64,000 nt of DNA from Leeuwenhoekiella aestuarii (GCF_004104055.1 NZ_QOVJ01000001.1:930001-994000), one strand, 5' to 3'; counted from the first letter of the stretch, positions 16,637 to 26,284 are shown. Program-made: numbers and translations. The notes: a model not told the origin generated them from the sequence alone.

Positions 16637-16668
16637 CAAATATACACATTATTAAATCAATATTTCAA
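16637..16668 (-). promoter_or_regulatory. Promoter of the HU gene
   Basis: On the minus strand TTG (16666-16668), 21 bp, TATATTTG (16637-16644), an exact match to TTG-N(17-23)-TAnnTTTG. The predicted leader is about 35 nt. Confidence 0.78.
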
Positions 16669-16726
16669 ACGTAAAAGATTAAAATATAACTAGATAAACG
16701 CATAAATTGACCAAAAGGTATTTTTT

Positions 16727-17821
16727 GTGTTAAACTTTTCTAAAAAACTCATACACTGGTATTTACAAAACAAGCGGGAGCTGCCTTGGCGGCAAATTAA
16801 TGACCCGTATCGCATTTGGCTATCAGAAATTATACTTCAACAAACGCGAGTTGAGCAGGGAACCCCCTACTATTTTAAGTTTACGGAGGCTTTTTCTGAC
16901 ATAAAAGCGCTAGCTGATGCTCATGAAGATGAAGTTTTAAAACTTTGGCAAGGACTGGGCTATTATTCACGGGCACGTAACCTGCACGCAACTGCAAAAA
17001 TGGTTGCTTATGAACTGGATGGAAAATTCCCCGATACCTATTCTGAAATAAAGAAACTAAAGGGAGTAGGAGATTATACCGCAAGTGCAATTGCATCTAT
17101 TTGCTTTGATGAAGCTGCGGCTGTAGTAGATGGTAATGTCTATCGCGTGCTTTCTCGAATTTTTGGGATAGACACTCCTATAGACAGTACACCGGGTAAA
17201 AAAGAATTTAAAGCCTTAGCTCAGGAGCTAATAGATCCTGATGATGCTGCAAATTTTAATCAGGCGATTATGGAATTTGGAGCTACGCAGTGCAAGCCCA
17301 AAAATCCGTATTGTTTGCATTGTCCTTTTAGTGAAGATTGTGTGGCTTTTCAGCAAGGGAAAATCGATAAGTTTCCGGTGAAGAAAGGAAAGATCAAAGT
17401 GAAGAATCGTTTTTTCAATTATCTTCTATTTATAACTCGGGAAGGAGAAACAGTATTGAATCAACGTGAAGATAAAGGGATCTGGCGTGGACTGTTTGAT
17501 TTTCCTTTATTAGAGACCGCGGCAGATTTGCCGGAAGAAGATTTCCGCGAGAGCGTAAAAGATCTGAAGATTACAGGAGAGACAGCGCCGGTTGTATTTG
17601 CAGCGCTTCCTGTGATTGATATAATCTTACAACAGCAAGATCCTGTTATTCACAAATTATCGCATCAAAAGCTTCACGTTAAGTTTTGGGTAATAAAATT
17701 GAAACATAAATCAGGTCTTAAAACCATTTCTTTTGAAGATTTTGAGAATTATGCAGTACCTCGTGTTATAGATCGTTTTATGGAAGGGTTTGATTATAAA
17801 GATTTTGTTTCTGTAGGCTAA
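16727..17821 (+). CDS. mutY: A/G-specific adenine glycosylase
   Basis: MutY removes adenine mispaired with 8-oxoguanine. The 364-residue protein has catalytic E34 (WLSEIILQQTRVEQ), the helix-hairpin-helix LKGVGDYTASAIAS, catalytic D135 (VVDGNVYRV), and the [4Fe-4S] cluster ligands C189-x6-C196-x2-C199-x5-C205. A C-terminal NUDIX-like 8-oxoG recognition domain follows (FFNYLLFITREGETVLNQR). The start is GTG at 16727 (MLNFSKKLIHWY). It opens the conserved mutY-ssb-gldE-gldD neighbourhood. Confidence 0.95.
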   Translation: MLNFSKKLIHWYLQNKRELPWRQINDPYRIWLSEIILQQTRVEQGTPYYFKFTEAFSDIKALADAHEDEVLKLWQGLGYYSRARNLHATAKMVAYELDGKFPDTYSEIKKLKGVGDYTASAIASICFDEAAAVVDGNVYRVLSRIFGIDTPIDSTPGKKEFKALAQELIDPDDAANFNQAIMEFGATQCKPKNPYCLHCPFSEDCVAFQQGKIDKFPVKKGKIKVKNRFFNYLLFITREGETVLNQREDKGIWRGLFDFPLLETAADLPEEDFRESVKDLKITGETAPVVFAALPVIDIILQQQDPVIHKLSHQKLHVKFWVIKLKHKSGLKTISFEDFENYAVPRVIDRFMEGFDYKDFVSVG

Positions 17822-17912
17822 GAATAAATACTGGGGTATTTGCCTTAAGTTAGTTTGCTTTAAATCTGCTATACTGCGTGTTTCTTTATTGTGAGGGTTA
17901 ACTTGTTTTTAG

Positions 17913-17943
17913 TTGAGCAACTCCTTAATTTTAGTTACTTTTG
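17913..17943 (+). promoter_or_regulatory. Promoter of ssb-gldE-gldD
   Basis: TTG (17913-17915), 20 bp, TACTTTTG (17936-17943) is a full consensus match. The predicted transcript start is near 17949, 15 nt before the ssb ATG. Confidence 0.78.
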
Positions 17944-17963
17944 ACCTTTAAAATATAGAGAAT

Positions 17964-18431
17964 ATGTCTGGTACGTTAAATAAAGTAATGCTCATAGGGC
18001 ACACGGGTGATGATGTAAAGATGCACTATTTTGAGGGTGGTGGCGCTATAGGGCGTTTTCCGCTTGCTACAAATGAAACGTATACAAACAGAACTACCGG
18101 TGAGCGTGTGAGTAATACCGAGTGGCACAATGTTGTTGTGCGTAACAAGGGCGCAGAAATTTGCGAAAAATATTTAAAAAAGGGTGATAAAGTCTATGTA
18201 GAGGGACGTATTAAAACCCGTAAGTGGCAAGATGAGTCTGGTACAGAACGGTATAGTACAGAAATACAATGTACAGACTTTACATTCTTAACACCAAAAG
18301 ACGCCAGTGGAATGCCGCAGGAAGGTGCGCAACCTGCACAAAAATCTGCTACACCAGCAACCCCAAAGGCGAGTCCGTCTCCTGTGTCTCCTGCTTACGA
18401 TGATGAAGAGGAAGATGATTTACCATTTTAA
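17964..18431 (+). CDS. ssb: Single-stranded DNA-binding protein
   Basis: This 155-residue SSB has an N-terminal OB fold (residues 1-110, MSGTLNKVMLIGHTGDDVKMHYF ... VEGRIKTRKWQD), a Pro/Ala/Ser linker, and the acidic C-terminal tip DDEEEDDLPF that recruits repair and replication partners. It coats ssDNA in replication and recombination. It lies between mutY and the gliding gene gldE and is probably co-transcribed with the latter. Confidence 0.96.
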   Translation: MSGTLNKVMLIGHTGDDVKMHYFEGGGAIGRFPLATNETYTNRTTGERVSNTEWHNVVVRNKGAEICEKYLKKGDKVYVEGRIKTRKWQDESGTERYSTEIQCTDFTFLTPKDASGMPQEGAQPAQKSATPATPKASPSPVSPAYDDEEEDDLPF

Positions 18432-18458
18432 TAATACCTACCAACTAAATTAATTTCA

Positions 18459-19787
18459 TTGGATCCTGACCCCCCAAGTTTATTAATTATTCAGCAAGGT
18501 TTTTCTGTAACTACGGTTGTAGAAATCATTGCCGTTCTTATTTTACTGGTTTGTTCTGCGCTTATAAGTGGTACTGAGGTTGCTTTTTTTGCCCTTACAC
18601 CATCAGATCTAGAGCTCGATGTAGAGAAGCAGACCCGACAACAAAATCTGGTTGTACGCCTACTAGAAAAGCCTAAGAAACTTCTCGCTACCATTCTTGT
18701 TGCCAATAACTTTATCAATATTGCAATTGTTCTCATTTTTGCCAATCTGGGGGAGACGCTGTTTTCAGGTCTTGAGAAATACCAGTTGTGGATCATTAAT
18801 CTGCGTTTTCTGGTAGAAGTTGTTGCAGTGACCTTCTTGATATTAATGTTTGGTGAAATTTTACCGAAAGTGTATGCTAACAGGAATAAGGTAGAGTTTT
18901 CAGGGAAAATGGCGTATCCGATGTTGGTTTTAGATTTTATCATTTCGCCATTAAGTACTCCTATGCGGGCAGTTACATTATTGTTGCAGGATAAATTTGG
19001 TAAGCAAAAAGCAAATATTAGTATAGATCAACTGGGGCAGGCGTTAGAACTTACCAGTGAAGAAGATACCTCTGTAGAAGAGCAAAAAATTTTAAAGGGG
19101 ATTGTGAGTTTTGGTAATACCGATACCAAACAGGTTATGAAGCCGCGCATGGATATTTTTGCGCTCAATCAAGAGCTTACTTATGCAGAAATTATTCCTC
19201 TCGTTATTGAAAATGGCTATTCTCGAATTCCTGTTTTTACCGAAAATATAGATAATATCGCCGGTATCTTATATGTGAAAGATTTGCTTCCGCATATAGA
19301 TAAAGAAGATTTTGAGTGGACAAGTCTTTTGCGGGATCCTTATTTTGTGCCCGAAAATAAAAAGCTAGACGATTTACTTAACGAGTTTAAAGATAAGCGT
19401 AATCACCTGGCAATTGTAGTTGATGAGTATGGTGGTACGAGCGGATTGATCTCTATGGAAGACATCATTGAAGAAATCGTGGGCGACATCAGTGACGAGT
19501 TTGATGATGAGGATATCATCTTTTCTAAGCTAGACGATAACAATTATATTTTTGAAGGGAAGACTTCATTAAAGGATTTCTATAAGGTTATCAGGCTTGA
19601 TGATAACTCAGCTTTTGAAGAGAATAAGGGAGAGGCAGAGACTTTAGCCGGTTTTCTTCTCGAGATTTCAAAAGGATTTCCTAGGAAAAATGAGATACTA
19701 AATTTTGAACATTACGCGTTTACCATTGAAGTGATCGATCAGAAGCGTATTAAGCAAATCAAGCTTACGATCAAAGATCTCGACTAG
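18459..19787 (+). CDS. gldE: Gliding motility-associated protein GldE (CNNM/CBS membrane protein)
   Basis: This 442-residue protein has an N-terminal CNNM/DUF21 membrane domain with about four hydrophobic segments (residues 18-40, 68-90, 100-128, 145-165). A CBS pair follows at about 215-345 (KQVMKPRMDIFAL, VDEYGGTSGLISMEDIIEEIVGDI), then a C-terminal CorC/HlyC domain. The family includes Mg/Co efflux-linked proteins. GldE supports gliding and GldD function in Flavobacterium johnsoniae. The assignment rests on the ssb-gldE-gldD order. The start is TTG at 18459 (MDPDPPSLL). Confidence 0.92.
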   Translation: MDPDPPSLLIIQQGFSVTTVVEIIAVLILLVCSALISGTEVAFFALTPSDLELDVEKQTRQQNLVVRLLEKPKKLLATILVANNFINIAIVLIFANLGETLFSGLEKYQLWIINLRFLVEVVAVTFLILMFGEILPKVYANRNKVEFSGKMAYPMLVLDFIISPLSTPMRAVTLLLQDKFGKQKANISIDQLGQALELTSEEDTSVEEQKILKGIVSFGNTDTKQVMKPRMDIFALNQELTYAEIIPLVIENGYSRIPVFTENIDNIAGILYVKDLLPHIDKEDFEWTSLLRDPYFVPENKKLDDLLNEFKDKRNHLAIVVDEYGGTSGLISMEDIIEEIVGDISDEFDDEDIIFSKLDDNNYIFEGKTSLKDFYKVIRLDDNSAFEENKGEAETLAGFLLEISKGFPRKNEILNFEHYAFTIEVIDQKRIKQIKLTIKDLD

Positions 19788-19805
19788 CACAAATTCTAAT
19801 TTCAA

Positions 19806-20372
19806 TTGAAAAATTTCAGCTTCACATTCGTGCTTTTTTTGGTGCTTACGAGTTTCGGTTCTTGTAAAGATGATGTGCTGCCTAAACCCAATGCTTTTTT
19901 AGCGCTAAACTACAGTGCACCTGAGTATACGCCTTACGGAAGTGAAGACTGTCCGTATGAATTTATGAAAAATACCAGAGCAGTTGTGCGTTACAAAAGC
20001 GATTGTTCTGCGATTTTAGAATATCCTGATATGGATGGTGCCTTGTATCTTACGTACCGAAATGTGGATGGTAACATCAAGCAATTGCTTACCGATGCGC
20101 AGAAGCTTACCTACGAGCATGTGATCAAAGCAGATAATATAGTCGAAGAAAAATACATCAACCCCGAGCATAAGGTGTATGGGATGTTTTATGACGTTGC
20201 GGGCAATGCTGCTTCTCAGTCTCAGTTTTATGTGACAGACAGCACTTCGTATTTTATAACGGGTTCTATTTACTTTAATGTGACGCCTAATTACGACAGT
20301 ATTTTGCCTGCAGCAGCGTATTTAAAGACAGATATCCGGCACTTGATGGAGAGTCTTCGCTGGAAGAAATAA
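19806..20372 (+). CDS. gldD: Gliding motility lipoprotein GldD
   Basis: This 188-residue lipoprotein has a signal peptide ending in the lipobox FGSCK (Cys at residue 20). GldD is required for gliding and is associated with type IX secretion/gliding function in F. johnsoniae; its exact biochemical role is unclear. The conserved regions PKPNAFLALNYSAPEY and YFVT-like SQFYVTDSTSYFITGSIYF are visible. The start is TTG at 19806, 18 bp after gldE, so the two are co-transcribed. Confidence 0.92.
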   Translation: MKNFSFTFVLFLVLTSFGSCKDDVLPKPNAFLALNYSAPEYTPYGSEDCPYEFMKNTRAVVRYKSDCSAILEYPDMDGALYLTYRNVDGNIKQLLTDAQKLTYEHVIKADNIVEEKYINPEHKVYGMFYDVAGNAASQSQFYVTDSTSYFITGSIYFNVTPNYDSILPAAAYLKTDIRHLMESLRWKK

Positions 20373-20431
20373 GTCTATATTCATCTTCTATTCTATTTTT
20401 TAATTACAATTTTGCAGGCTCAATATGTGCT

Positions 20432-21325
20432 ATGCAAAACAATACTAAAAAGTGGGTGTACCTTTTTATTTTATCGCTTATTTGGGGAACTTCTTATATT
20501 CTTATCAAGAAAGGATTAGTAGGTTTAAGTCCGTTGCAATTAGGAGCATTTAGAATTGTGTTTACCACGATCTTTTTATTTATAATGGGTTTTAGAACTC
20601 TATTCAAGATCCCAAAAGAGAAATGGTGCTGGGTGGCATTGAGTGCCCTGCTGGGAACATTTTTGCCGGTTTTTCTATTTGCTTTTGCCGAAACCCAAAT
20701 TGACAGCAGTATTGCTTCAATATTGAATTCACTGGTTCCACTATTCACGATATTCTTAGGTTATCTGATCTTTAAAATTCCATTTAATGGAAATCAGGTG
20801 CTGGGTGTATTGTTGGGTTTGTTGGGGGCCGGAATATTAATCTTTCAGGGTGCTGAGGTAAATCCTGAGCAGAACTATATGTTTTCCGGTTTAGTAGTTG
20901 TAGCGGCATTATGTTATGCTGGAAATGCCAATATTTTAAAATCAAAACTTCAAGAGTTATCATCACTGGGAATTGCAGTCGGGAATTTTGCTGTGATGCT
21001 GATTCCGGCAATACTTGTGCTTTATTTCTCCGGCGGGATGACCGTTGATGTTGAAGATCCTGTAATTACCGAATCACTTATTTATATCGCAGTGCTGGCT
21101 TTCTTTGGTACGGCTTTGGCTAAAATTTTATTCAATAAATTGGTTCAAATTTCTTCAGCGGTTTTTTCTACTTCTGTCACCTATTTGATTCCTATCGTGG
21201 GTATATTCTGGGGATTACTCGATGGTGAGCGTTTGACTTTGATTCATCTATTAGGAGCCTTCGTGATCCTAACGGGTGTTTACCTTGTTAACGCCAACAG
21301 AAAACAAAAAAAGACCGACGGTTAA
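20432..21325 (+). CDS. EamA/DMT family transporter
   Basis: This 297-residue inner-membrane protein has ten predicted transmembrane helices arranged as two EamA repeats. It starts KWVYLFILSLIWGTSYILIKKG, a typical first helix, and the second repeat begins near residue 150. DMT transporters export metabolites or amino acids; no substrate can be predicted. The ATG start gives MQNNTKKW. It is monocistronic, and the stop codon falls in the loop of the hairpin that follows. Confidence 0.9.
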   Translation: MQNNTKKWVYLFILSLIWGTSYILIKKGLVGLSPLQLGAFRIVFTTIFLFIMGFRTLFKIPKEKWCWVALSALLGTFLPVFLFAFAETQIDSSIASILNSLVPLFTIFLGYLIFKIPFNGNQVLGVLLGLLGAGILIFQGAEVNPEQNYMFSGLVVVAALCYAGNANILKSKLQELSSLGIAVGNFAVMLIPAILVLYFSGGMTVDVEDPVITESLIYIAVLAFFGTALAKILFNKLVQISSAVFSTSVTYLIPIVGIFWGLLDGERLTLIHLLGAFVILTGVYLVNANRKQKKTDG

Positions 21326-21335
21326 GTCGGCCTTT
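21310..21335. terminator. Possible bidirectional terminator between eamA-like gene and M16 operon
   Basis: AAAG(A)CCGAC, loop GGTTAA, GTCGG(C)CTTT is a nine-pair stem with one mismatch, A-rich before and T-rich after. The upstream gene's TAA lies in the loop. It could also serve the minus-strand M16 gene ending at 21358. Confidence 0.5.
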
Positions 21336-21357
21336 GGTATAAGTAAGTGCTTAAAGT

Positions 21358-23427
21358 TTATTGAAAATCAGCGTCGCTTACGCCTTCATTTACTTTAATT
21401 TCAGTAAAGGTAAACTCAATATTTTGAGGCCCCATAGACTGAGATAATTTATAAGGAACAAGAATTGCTCCTGCAGCTTTGTAGTCATCATACACAACCG
21501 TTTGAACAAAAGTTTGTCCTTGCATTTCCTGAGTAGTCTCTTCTTTTAATTTTAAACCACTTTCAGTAGCGTAGAATGCTTTTTTAGTATCGGTTAAAGC
21601 GATTACATATGCATTTTCGCCATCTACTTTTTCAACTCTCTCGAGCTTTACTGAAGCATCATTCATCATATCGAGTTCCGGGATGATTGCAGCTTCTTTT
21701 TTAAGTGCTGCAATTTGCTCTTCAGAAGGTGTAATTGTTTGTCCTTGTGCAGAAATAGAAGCGGTGTCACCGTTTAAAACCTGCTTAGACATCACATTAC
21801 CCATAACCGAGATTTCCTGTAAGAATTGATCTTTTGTAGTTTTCTTAATAGTCAATTTTAAAGGAGTTCCCTGAACGCTCCCTTCGCCCATCATCACGAT
21901 AGATTTGATTCCCTCAATAGCGTCTTTACCACCTATAGCTTCAATATAGTTGTTGAAAACAGTTGCTGCAGTAACACCTTCTGGCATGGCTACTTCATAT
22001 TCTGGTTTTTCAATAGCATTAGCTTCTTTATCGTAATATTTTACAGGAATGGTTTTTCCTTTAAATTGTACTTTTTCAAGATTATCAAGTACTTCGCTTC
22101 CTTTTCCGGCGATGACGATGCGCGCATTGTCTGATAAGAAATACTTCTTGGCTACACGTTGCACATCTTGAATAGTAACAGCATTTATCTTGCTTAAATA
22201 GTTTTGATAAAAATCTTTTGGAAGATTTTCGGTTTCAATATTTAAAGCAAAACGAGCTACAGTGCTTGGCTGCTCCAGAGAGCGTACAAAGCTACCTATA
22301 TATTTAGCTTTTGCATTTTTAAGATCCTTTTCAGTAACGGGTTCCTGACGTATTCTGTCAATTTCTTCAAGAAAGGCAACTACAGAGCTGTCTGTCACCA
22401 TATTTCTCACGCTTGCTGAAGCGTTAAAAGAGGTCTTACCGTACTTGTCATTGTTCATACTAGAATAAGCCCCATAGGTATAGCCTTTATCTTCTCTAAG
22501 ATTTAAGAATAAGCGTCCTTCTCCACCGCCACCCAGAATCTGATTGGCCATCAACACCGGGAAATAATCTGGATCACTCATTTTAAGTTCTACCAAATTC
22601 TCTACGATTACTTGAGACTGTACTGCGTTAGGCATGTCTACAAAATCGATTTCTGTAGTGGTAACGTTTTCTGGTGCTTTAAAGGTGTTGCTTAGATCAG
22701 TTCCTTTTTTCCAGTCTTTAAAGTTTTTAGAAACTTCTTTCTTAATGTCTTTAAAATCAACATCACCCACAACTACCAAATACGCGTTGTTAGGTATAAA
22801 AGCTTTATTGTAAAATGCTTTTGCATCAGCAAGAGTCACTTTTTCTACAGCTTCTGGAGTTTCAAATTCCCCCTTAGGATGATCTTTACCGTAAAGCAAA
22901 GCGCGGCTTACGGTACCTGCTGCTGCTTCAACACTTTTCTCATTAGTCTTTAAACCTTCGATTAAAATGTTTTGCTCCTTTTCAAATTCTTCCTGAGTAA
23001 AATTAGGGTTGATCGCTGCATCTGCAAGAAGTTCAAGAATTCGATCTGAATACTGTGAAAGTCCACTAGCAGAAGCATATTGAGAGCCAAAGTTGACACG
23101 AGCCCCCATATAGTCTACCTCTTCATTATAATCGTCTTTGCTGATACTTGTTGAGCCTTTACCTAATAATGCACCAGAAAGTGCTGCTGCCCCTACTTTG
23201 TCGTTTTCGGCGATTGGTGGGTTGTCTAGCGTAAGAGTGTAAGCTACACGAGGTAATTTATGGTTCTCAACAACAATAACTTTAAGTCCGTTTTTAAGCG
23301 TAAAAGTTTGTGGTTCACTCAGGTTGATTTCGGGAGCTGGACCTGCTTTAGGTTGCGTGCTGCGATCTACTTGTGCTACTGCGCCTAAGCTGCAGATAAG
23401 TAGTAAGCTAAAGAATATTTTTTTCAT
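21358..23427 (-). CDS. M16 family protein lacking the zinc motif (non-catalytic partner)
   Basis: This 689-residue exported protein has a signal peptide (ends GAVAQ, about residue 19). It has two M16 domains at about 35-460 followed by a 200-residue C-terminal domain (NGDTASISAQGQTITPSEEQ region). Where M16 proteases carry HxxEH, this protein has GALLGKG and no His pair, so it is probably the inactive subunit. It does contain the R/Y pair typical of substrate-binding partner subunits (LFLNLREDKGYTYGAYSS). It lies 54 bp downstream of a catalytic M16 gene, with which it probably forms a heterodimer. Confidence 0.9.
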   Translation of the reverse strand: MKKIFFSLLLICSLGAVAQVDRSTQPKAGPAPEINLSEPQTFTLKNGLKVIVVENHKLPRVAYTLTLDNPPIAENDKVGAAALSGALLGKGSTSISKDDYNEEVDYMGARVNFGSQYASASGLSQYSDRILELLADAAINPNFTQEEFEKEQNILIEGLKTNEKSVEAAAGTVSRALLYGKDHPKGEFETPEAVEKVTLADAKAFYNKAFIPNNAYLVVVGDVDFKDIKKEVSKNFKDWKKGTDLSNTFKAPENVTTTEIDFVDMPNAVQSQVIVENLVELKMSDPDYFPVLMANQILGGGGEGRLFLNLREDKGYTYGAYSSMNNDKYGKTSFNASASVRNMVTDSSVVAFLEEIDRIRQEPVTEKDLKNAKAKYIGSFVRSLEQPSTVARFALNIETENLPKDFYQNYLSKINAVTIQDVQRVAKKYFLSDNARIVIAGKGSEVLDNLEKVQFKGKTIPVKYYDKEANAIEKPEYEVAMPEGVTAATVFNNYIEAIGGKDAIEGIKSIVMMGEGSVQGTPLKLTIKKTTKDQFLQEISVMGNVMSKQVLNGDTASISAQGQTITPSEEQIAALKKEAAIIPELDMMNDASVKLERVEKVDGENAYVIALTDTKKAFYATESGLKLKEETTQEMQGQTFVQTVVYDDYKAAGAILVPYKLSQSMGPQNIEFTFTEIKVNEGVSDADFQ

Positions 23428-23481
23428 CTAAATGTATTTTATTTTAGTTTTCTGATGGTTTCTTGTTTTGAAAACAACAGG

Positions 23482-24801
23482 CTATTGCTCTTCTTTTTTA
23501 GGAAGGTATTCTACTTCTACACGTTGATTAGGTTTTAGATATTTATTTGCAACCTCTTTGATCTCTTCACGTGTGATAGAGCGGTAAATATCTATTTCGG
23601 TGTTAATGAGGTTGGTGTCATCATAAAGCATGTAATCTCTGGCAAGTGTGTTTGCAATACCTTCTACGCTTGAGTTTGAATTCACAAAATTAGTTTCAGC
23701 CTTATTTTGAAGTTTCTCATAGTCACTTTCAGAAATCAACGTGCTGCGTAATTTTGCGATTTCTTCTTCCATCCCTTCTAATAAAGTTTCGAGGCTGGTT
23801 TCACCTAAAGGAAGACCGTAAATGATATACATTCCATAATCTTCTTGCTCCAGATTGATTGCCCCAATTTGTAGTGCTTTTTTCTCTTCGTCAACCATTT
23901 TCTTATAAAGCTTAGAGCTTTTTCCATCGCTTAAATAAGAAGAGATCATGTTTAATACATAAGCGTCACGGCTTCCGTAACCCGGTGTGCGGTAAGCGGT
24001 AAGAATAGCCGGTACCTGAATGTTAGAGTCGTAAAACTGACTTCTTTTAGCTTCAGTTATAGGAGCTTCCTGAGGATAGCTGCGTTCAAGAGTAGGGCCA
24101 CTTGGAATAGGACCAAAATAATCCTGAATCATCTTTTTGGTTTTTGAGATATCAATATCGCCAGCAACTACCAATGCAGCATTACTCGGTTTGTAATATT
24201 TGTCAAAATACGCCTGAAACTCTTCAAGAGACGCTGCATCAAGATCTTCCATGTAGCCTACGTTTGGATCTTTGTAGGGATGGTTTTCAAAAAGCTGCTC
24301 GCTGATCGCAAATAGAAATTGACCATAAGGAGAGTTGTCATAACGCAAGCGACGCTCTTCTTTTACAACTTCGTTCTGAGTATCTACACCGTCTTGTTTG
24401 ATAATAGGGTGAAGCATACGCTCCGATTCCATCCACAATCCCAATTCTAAATTATTAGATGGGAAAACTTCGTAATAATACGTGCGGTCTTGAGAAGTAT
24501 TAGCATTGTTGGTTCCGCCATTAGAACTTACGATCTCAAACCATTTACCGTTCTCTATATTTTCGGTTCCTTCAAAAAGTAAGTGTTCAAAAAAGTGAGC
24601 AAAACCCGTACGGCCATCTTCTCGATCTTTACCACCTACGTGATACATAACTGCTGTAGTGACAACGGGAGCCGTATTATCTTGATGTAAGATTACGTGA
24701 AGACCGTTGTCTAAATCATATTCTTCAAATTCTACTTCCTGAGCGGTAGCAGTAAAGCTCAAAGCTAAAATTGAAGCAATTGAAAAAAGAGTCTTTTTCA
24801 T
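23482..24801 (-). CDS. M16 family zinc peptidase, catalytic partner
   Basis: This 439-residue exported protease has a signal peptide (ends FTATAQ, about residue 20). The inverted zinc motif HFFEH lies in GFAHFFEHLLFEGTENI near residue 66, with the distal Glu in QNEVVKEERR. Two M16 half-domains are present. It is encoded just upstream of the inactive partner. Such M16 pairs degrade peptides in the periplasm; the specific substrate is unknown. Confidence 0.93.
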   Translation of the reverse strand: MKKTLFSIASILALSFTATAQEVEFEEYDLDNGLHVILHQDNTAPVVTTAVMYHVGGKDREDGRTGFAHFFEHLLFEGTENIENGKWFEIVSSNGGTNNANTSQDRTYYYEVFPSNNLELGLWMESERMLHPIIKQDGVDTQNEVVKEERRLRYDNSPYGQFLFAISEQLFENHPYKDPNVGYMEDLDAASLEEFQAYFDKYYKPSNAALVVAGDIDISKTKKMIQDYFGPIPSGPTLERSYPQEAPITEAKRSQFYDSNIQVPAILTAYRTPGYGSRDAYVLNMISSYLSDGKSSKLYKKMVDEEKKALQIGAINLEQEDYGMYIIYGLPLGETSLETLLEGMEEEIAKLRSTLISESDYEKLQNKAETNFVNSNSSVEGIANTLARDYMLYDDTNLINTEIDIYRSITREEIKEVANKYLKPNQRVEVEYLPKKEEQ

Positions 24802-25009
24802 GTATATAGTTTTTGTTTTAGTTACTCGTATAAGTAGTGTGTAAGATGATATTGTTACAGTATCAATCTGTTAATTGATAATAAATTACCCTAAGTTATA
24901 ATAGTCAAAATATTTTATATTTTAGAAACAGACTTAATTTTTAACAGCTTTTTAGCTGACATACAACATTTTAATTGAGAACTTTAAGAGTAATCAAAAA
25001 TTTACAATT

Positions 25010-25477
25010 ATGCTTAAAGTCGCACTTCCTATACGTTTTGGCATCGCAATTACTGCGGGTCTTATTGCTTATTTTTTAGTACTGGCTCTTTTTGGGCTGC
25101 ATACAAATCCTATATTCAGTCTGTTTAATGGCGTTATTACAGGCTTTGGTATCTATGAAGCTATCAAATACTATAAGCTTAGTAAAGGCAAAGATTTTGA
25201 ATATGGCGATGGTTTTTCTGTAGGTGTTGTTACGGGTTTTGTTTCAACAATTTTATTCACTGCGTTCTTCGCATTATATGCTGGTAATTTGAATCCTGAA
25301 TTTCTAAGTAATATGATTGCTGCTTGGGAGACTACATACAACACGAGTTTAGGTAGTGTGATCTTTGTGGTTGGCATTATGGGCTTTGCTACGAGTATAG
25401 TGCTTACGCTCAGTTTTATGCAATTATTTAAGCCGAGCTGGAACACCAAGAAAAAGCATAAAACTTCACAGGCTTAA
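25010..25477 (+). CDS. Four-helix membrane protein, DUF4199-like
   Basis: This 155-residue protein has four hydrophobic helices (about residues 8-28, 36-50, 68-90, 110-140) and a basic tail. The pattern GFGIYEAIKYYKLSKGKDFEYGDGFSVGVVTGF resembles DUF4199 proteins, which are common in Bacteroidota and of unknown function. The family assignment is from memory and moderate. It is monocistronic, upstream of the rplU promoter. Confidence 0.65.
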   Translation: MLKVALPIRFGIAITAGLIAYFLVLALFGLHTNPIFSLFNGVITGFGIYEAIKYYKLSKGKDFEYGDGFSVGVVTGFVSTILFTAFFALYAGNLNPEFLSNMIAAWETTYNTSLGSVIFVVGIMGFATSIVLTLSFMQLFKPSWNTKKKHKTSQA

Positions 25478-25492
25478 TTTTTCATCATACAT

Positions 25493-25522
25493 TTGTATTG
25501 TAAGTAAATAGCTGTATATTTG
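25493..25522 (+). promoter_or_regulatory. Promoter of rplU-rpmA
   Basis: TTG (25493-25495), 19 bp, TATATTTG (25515-25522) is a perfect match to the flavobacterial consensus. The predicted leader is about 50 nt. Confidence 0.82.
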
Positions 25523-25578
25523 CGCCCTCTTAAATCACAAGGTTTAAGATTTTAAAAACTATTTTTAATCATTACGCT

Positions 25579-26235
25579 ATGTACGCAATTGTAGAGATAG
25601 CAGGGCAGCAATTTAAAGTTGCAAAAGACCAGAAGGTTTTTGTTAACCGCTTGGCAGGAGAAGAAGGAGACGATGTTTCTTTCGATAAAGTTCTTTTGAC
25701 AGGTGACGGTGACAACATCACTTTAGGCGCCCCGGCTATAGAAGGTGCTCTAGTAGGAGCAAAAATTTCACGTCATTTAAAAGGAGACAAAGTAATTGTT
25801 TTCAAAAAGAAAAGACGTAAAGGCTATAAGAAGAAAAATGGTCACCGTCAATCTTTAACCGAGATTGTAATTGGCGATATTTCTTTAAAAGGAGGCAAAA
25901 AAGCGGCTCCTAAAGCTGAGAAAAAAGAAGAAGCAAAAGCTGAAGCCCCAAAGGCTAAAAAAGCAAAAGCTTCATCAAAAGGAGATGATCTTAAAAAGAT
26001 CGAAGGTGCTGGACCAAAAGCTGCTGAAGCATTAGTAGCTGCAGGTATTGACACTTTTGCTAAAGTTGCAAAAACTTCTCCAGAGAAATTGAGCGAAGTT
26101 CTTTCTGAGGCAAGCTCTAGATTAAGTCACTTAGTTACCGATACTTGGCCAAAGCAAGCTGCTTTAGCTGCAGAAGGTAAATGGGATGAGCTTAAAGAAT
26201 TACAAGATAATTTAGACGGCGGGATCGAAAAATAA
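25579..26235 (+). CDS. rplU: 50S ribosomal protein L21 with C-terminal HhH extension
   Basis: The first 105 or so residues are a normal bL21 (MYAIVEIAGQQFKVAKDQKVFVNRL ... KKRRKGYKKKNGHRQ). The protein goes on to 218 residues, about twice the usual size. A Lys/Ala-rich linker (about 110-136) leads to a helix-hairpin-helix-like domain, DDLKKIEGAGPKAAEALVAAGI, with a further helical pair (TWPKQAALAAEGKWDELKELQ). The extension occurs in other Flavobacteriia. It could bind rRNA or DNA; its function is not known to me. It is followed 50 bp later by rpmA. Confidence 0.95.
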   Translation: MYAIVEIAGQQFKVAKDQKVFVNRLAGEEGDDVSFDKVLLTGDGDNITLGAPAIEGALVGAKISRHLKGDKVIVFKKKRRKGYKKKNGHRQSLTEIVIGDISLKGGKKAAPKAEKKEEAKAEAPKAKKAKASSKGDDLKKIEGAGPKAAEALVAAGIDTFAKVAKTSPEKLSEVLSEASSRLSHLVTDTWPKQAALAAEGKWDELKELQDNLDGGIEK

Positions 26236-26284
26236 TCCTTAGATTATTTGATTACGTTAAGTATAACCATAAAACTAGAATAAG

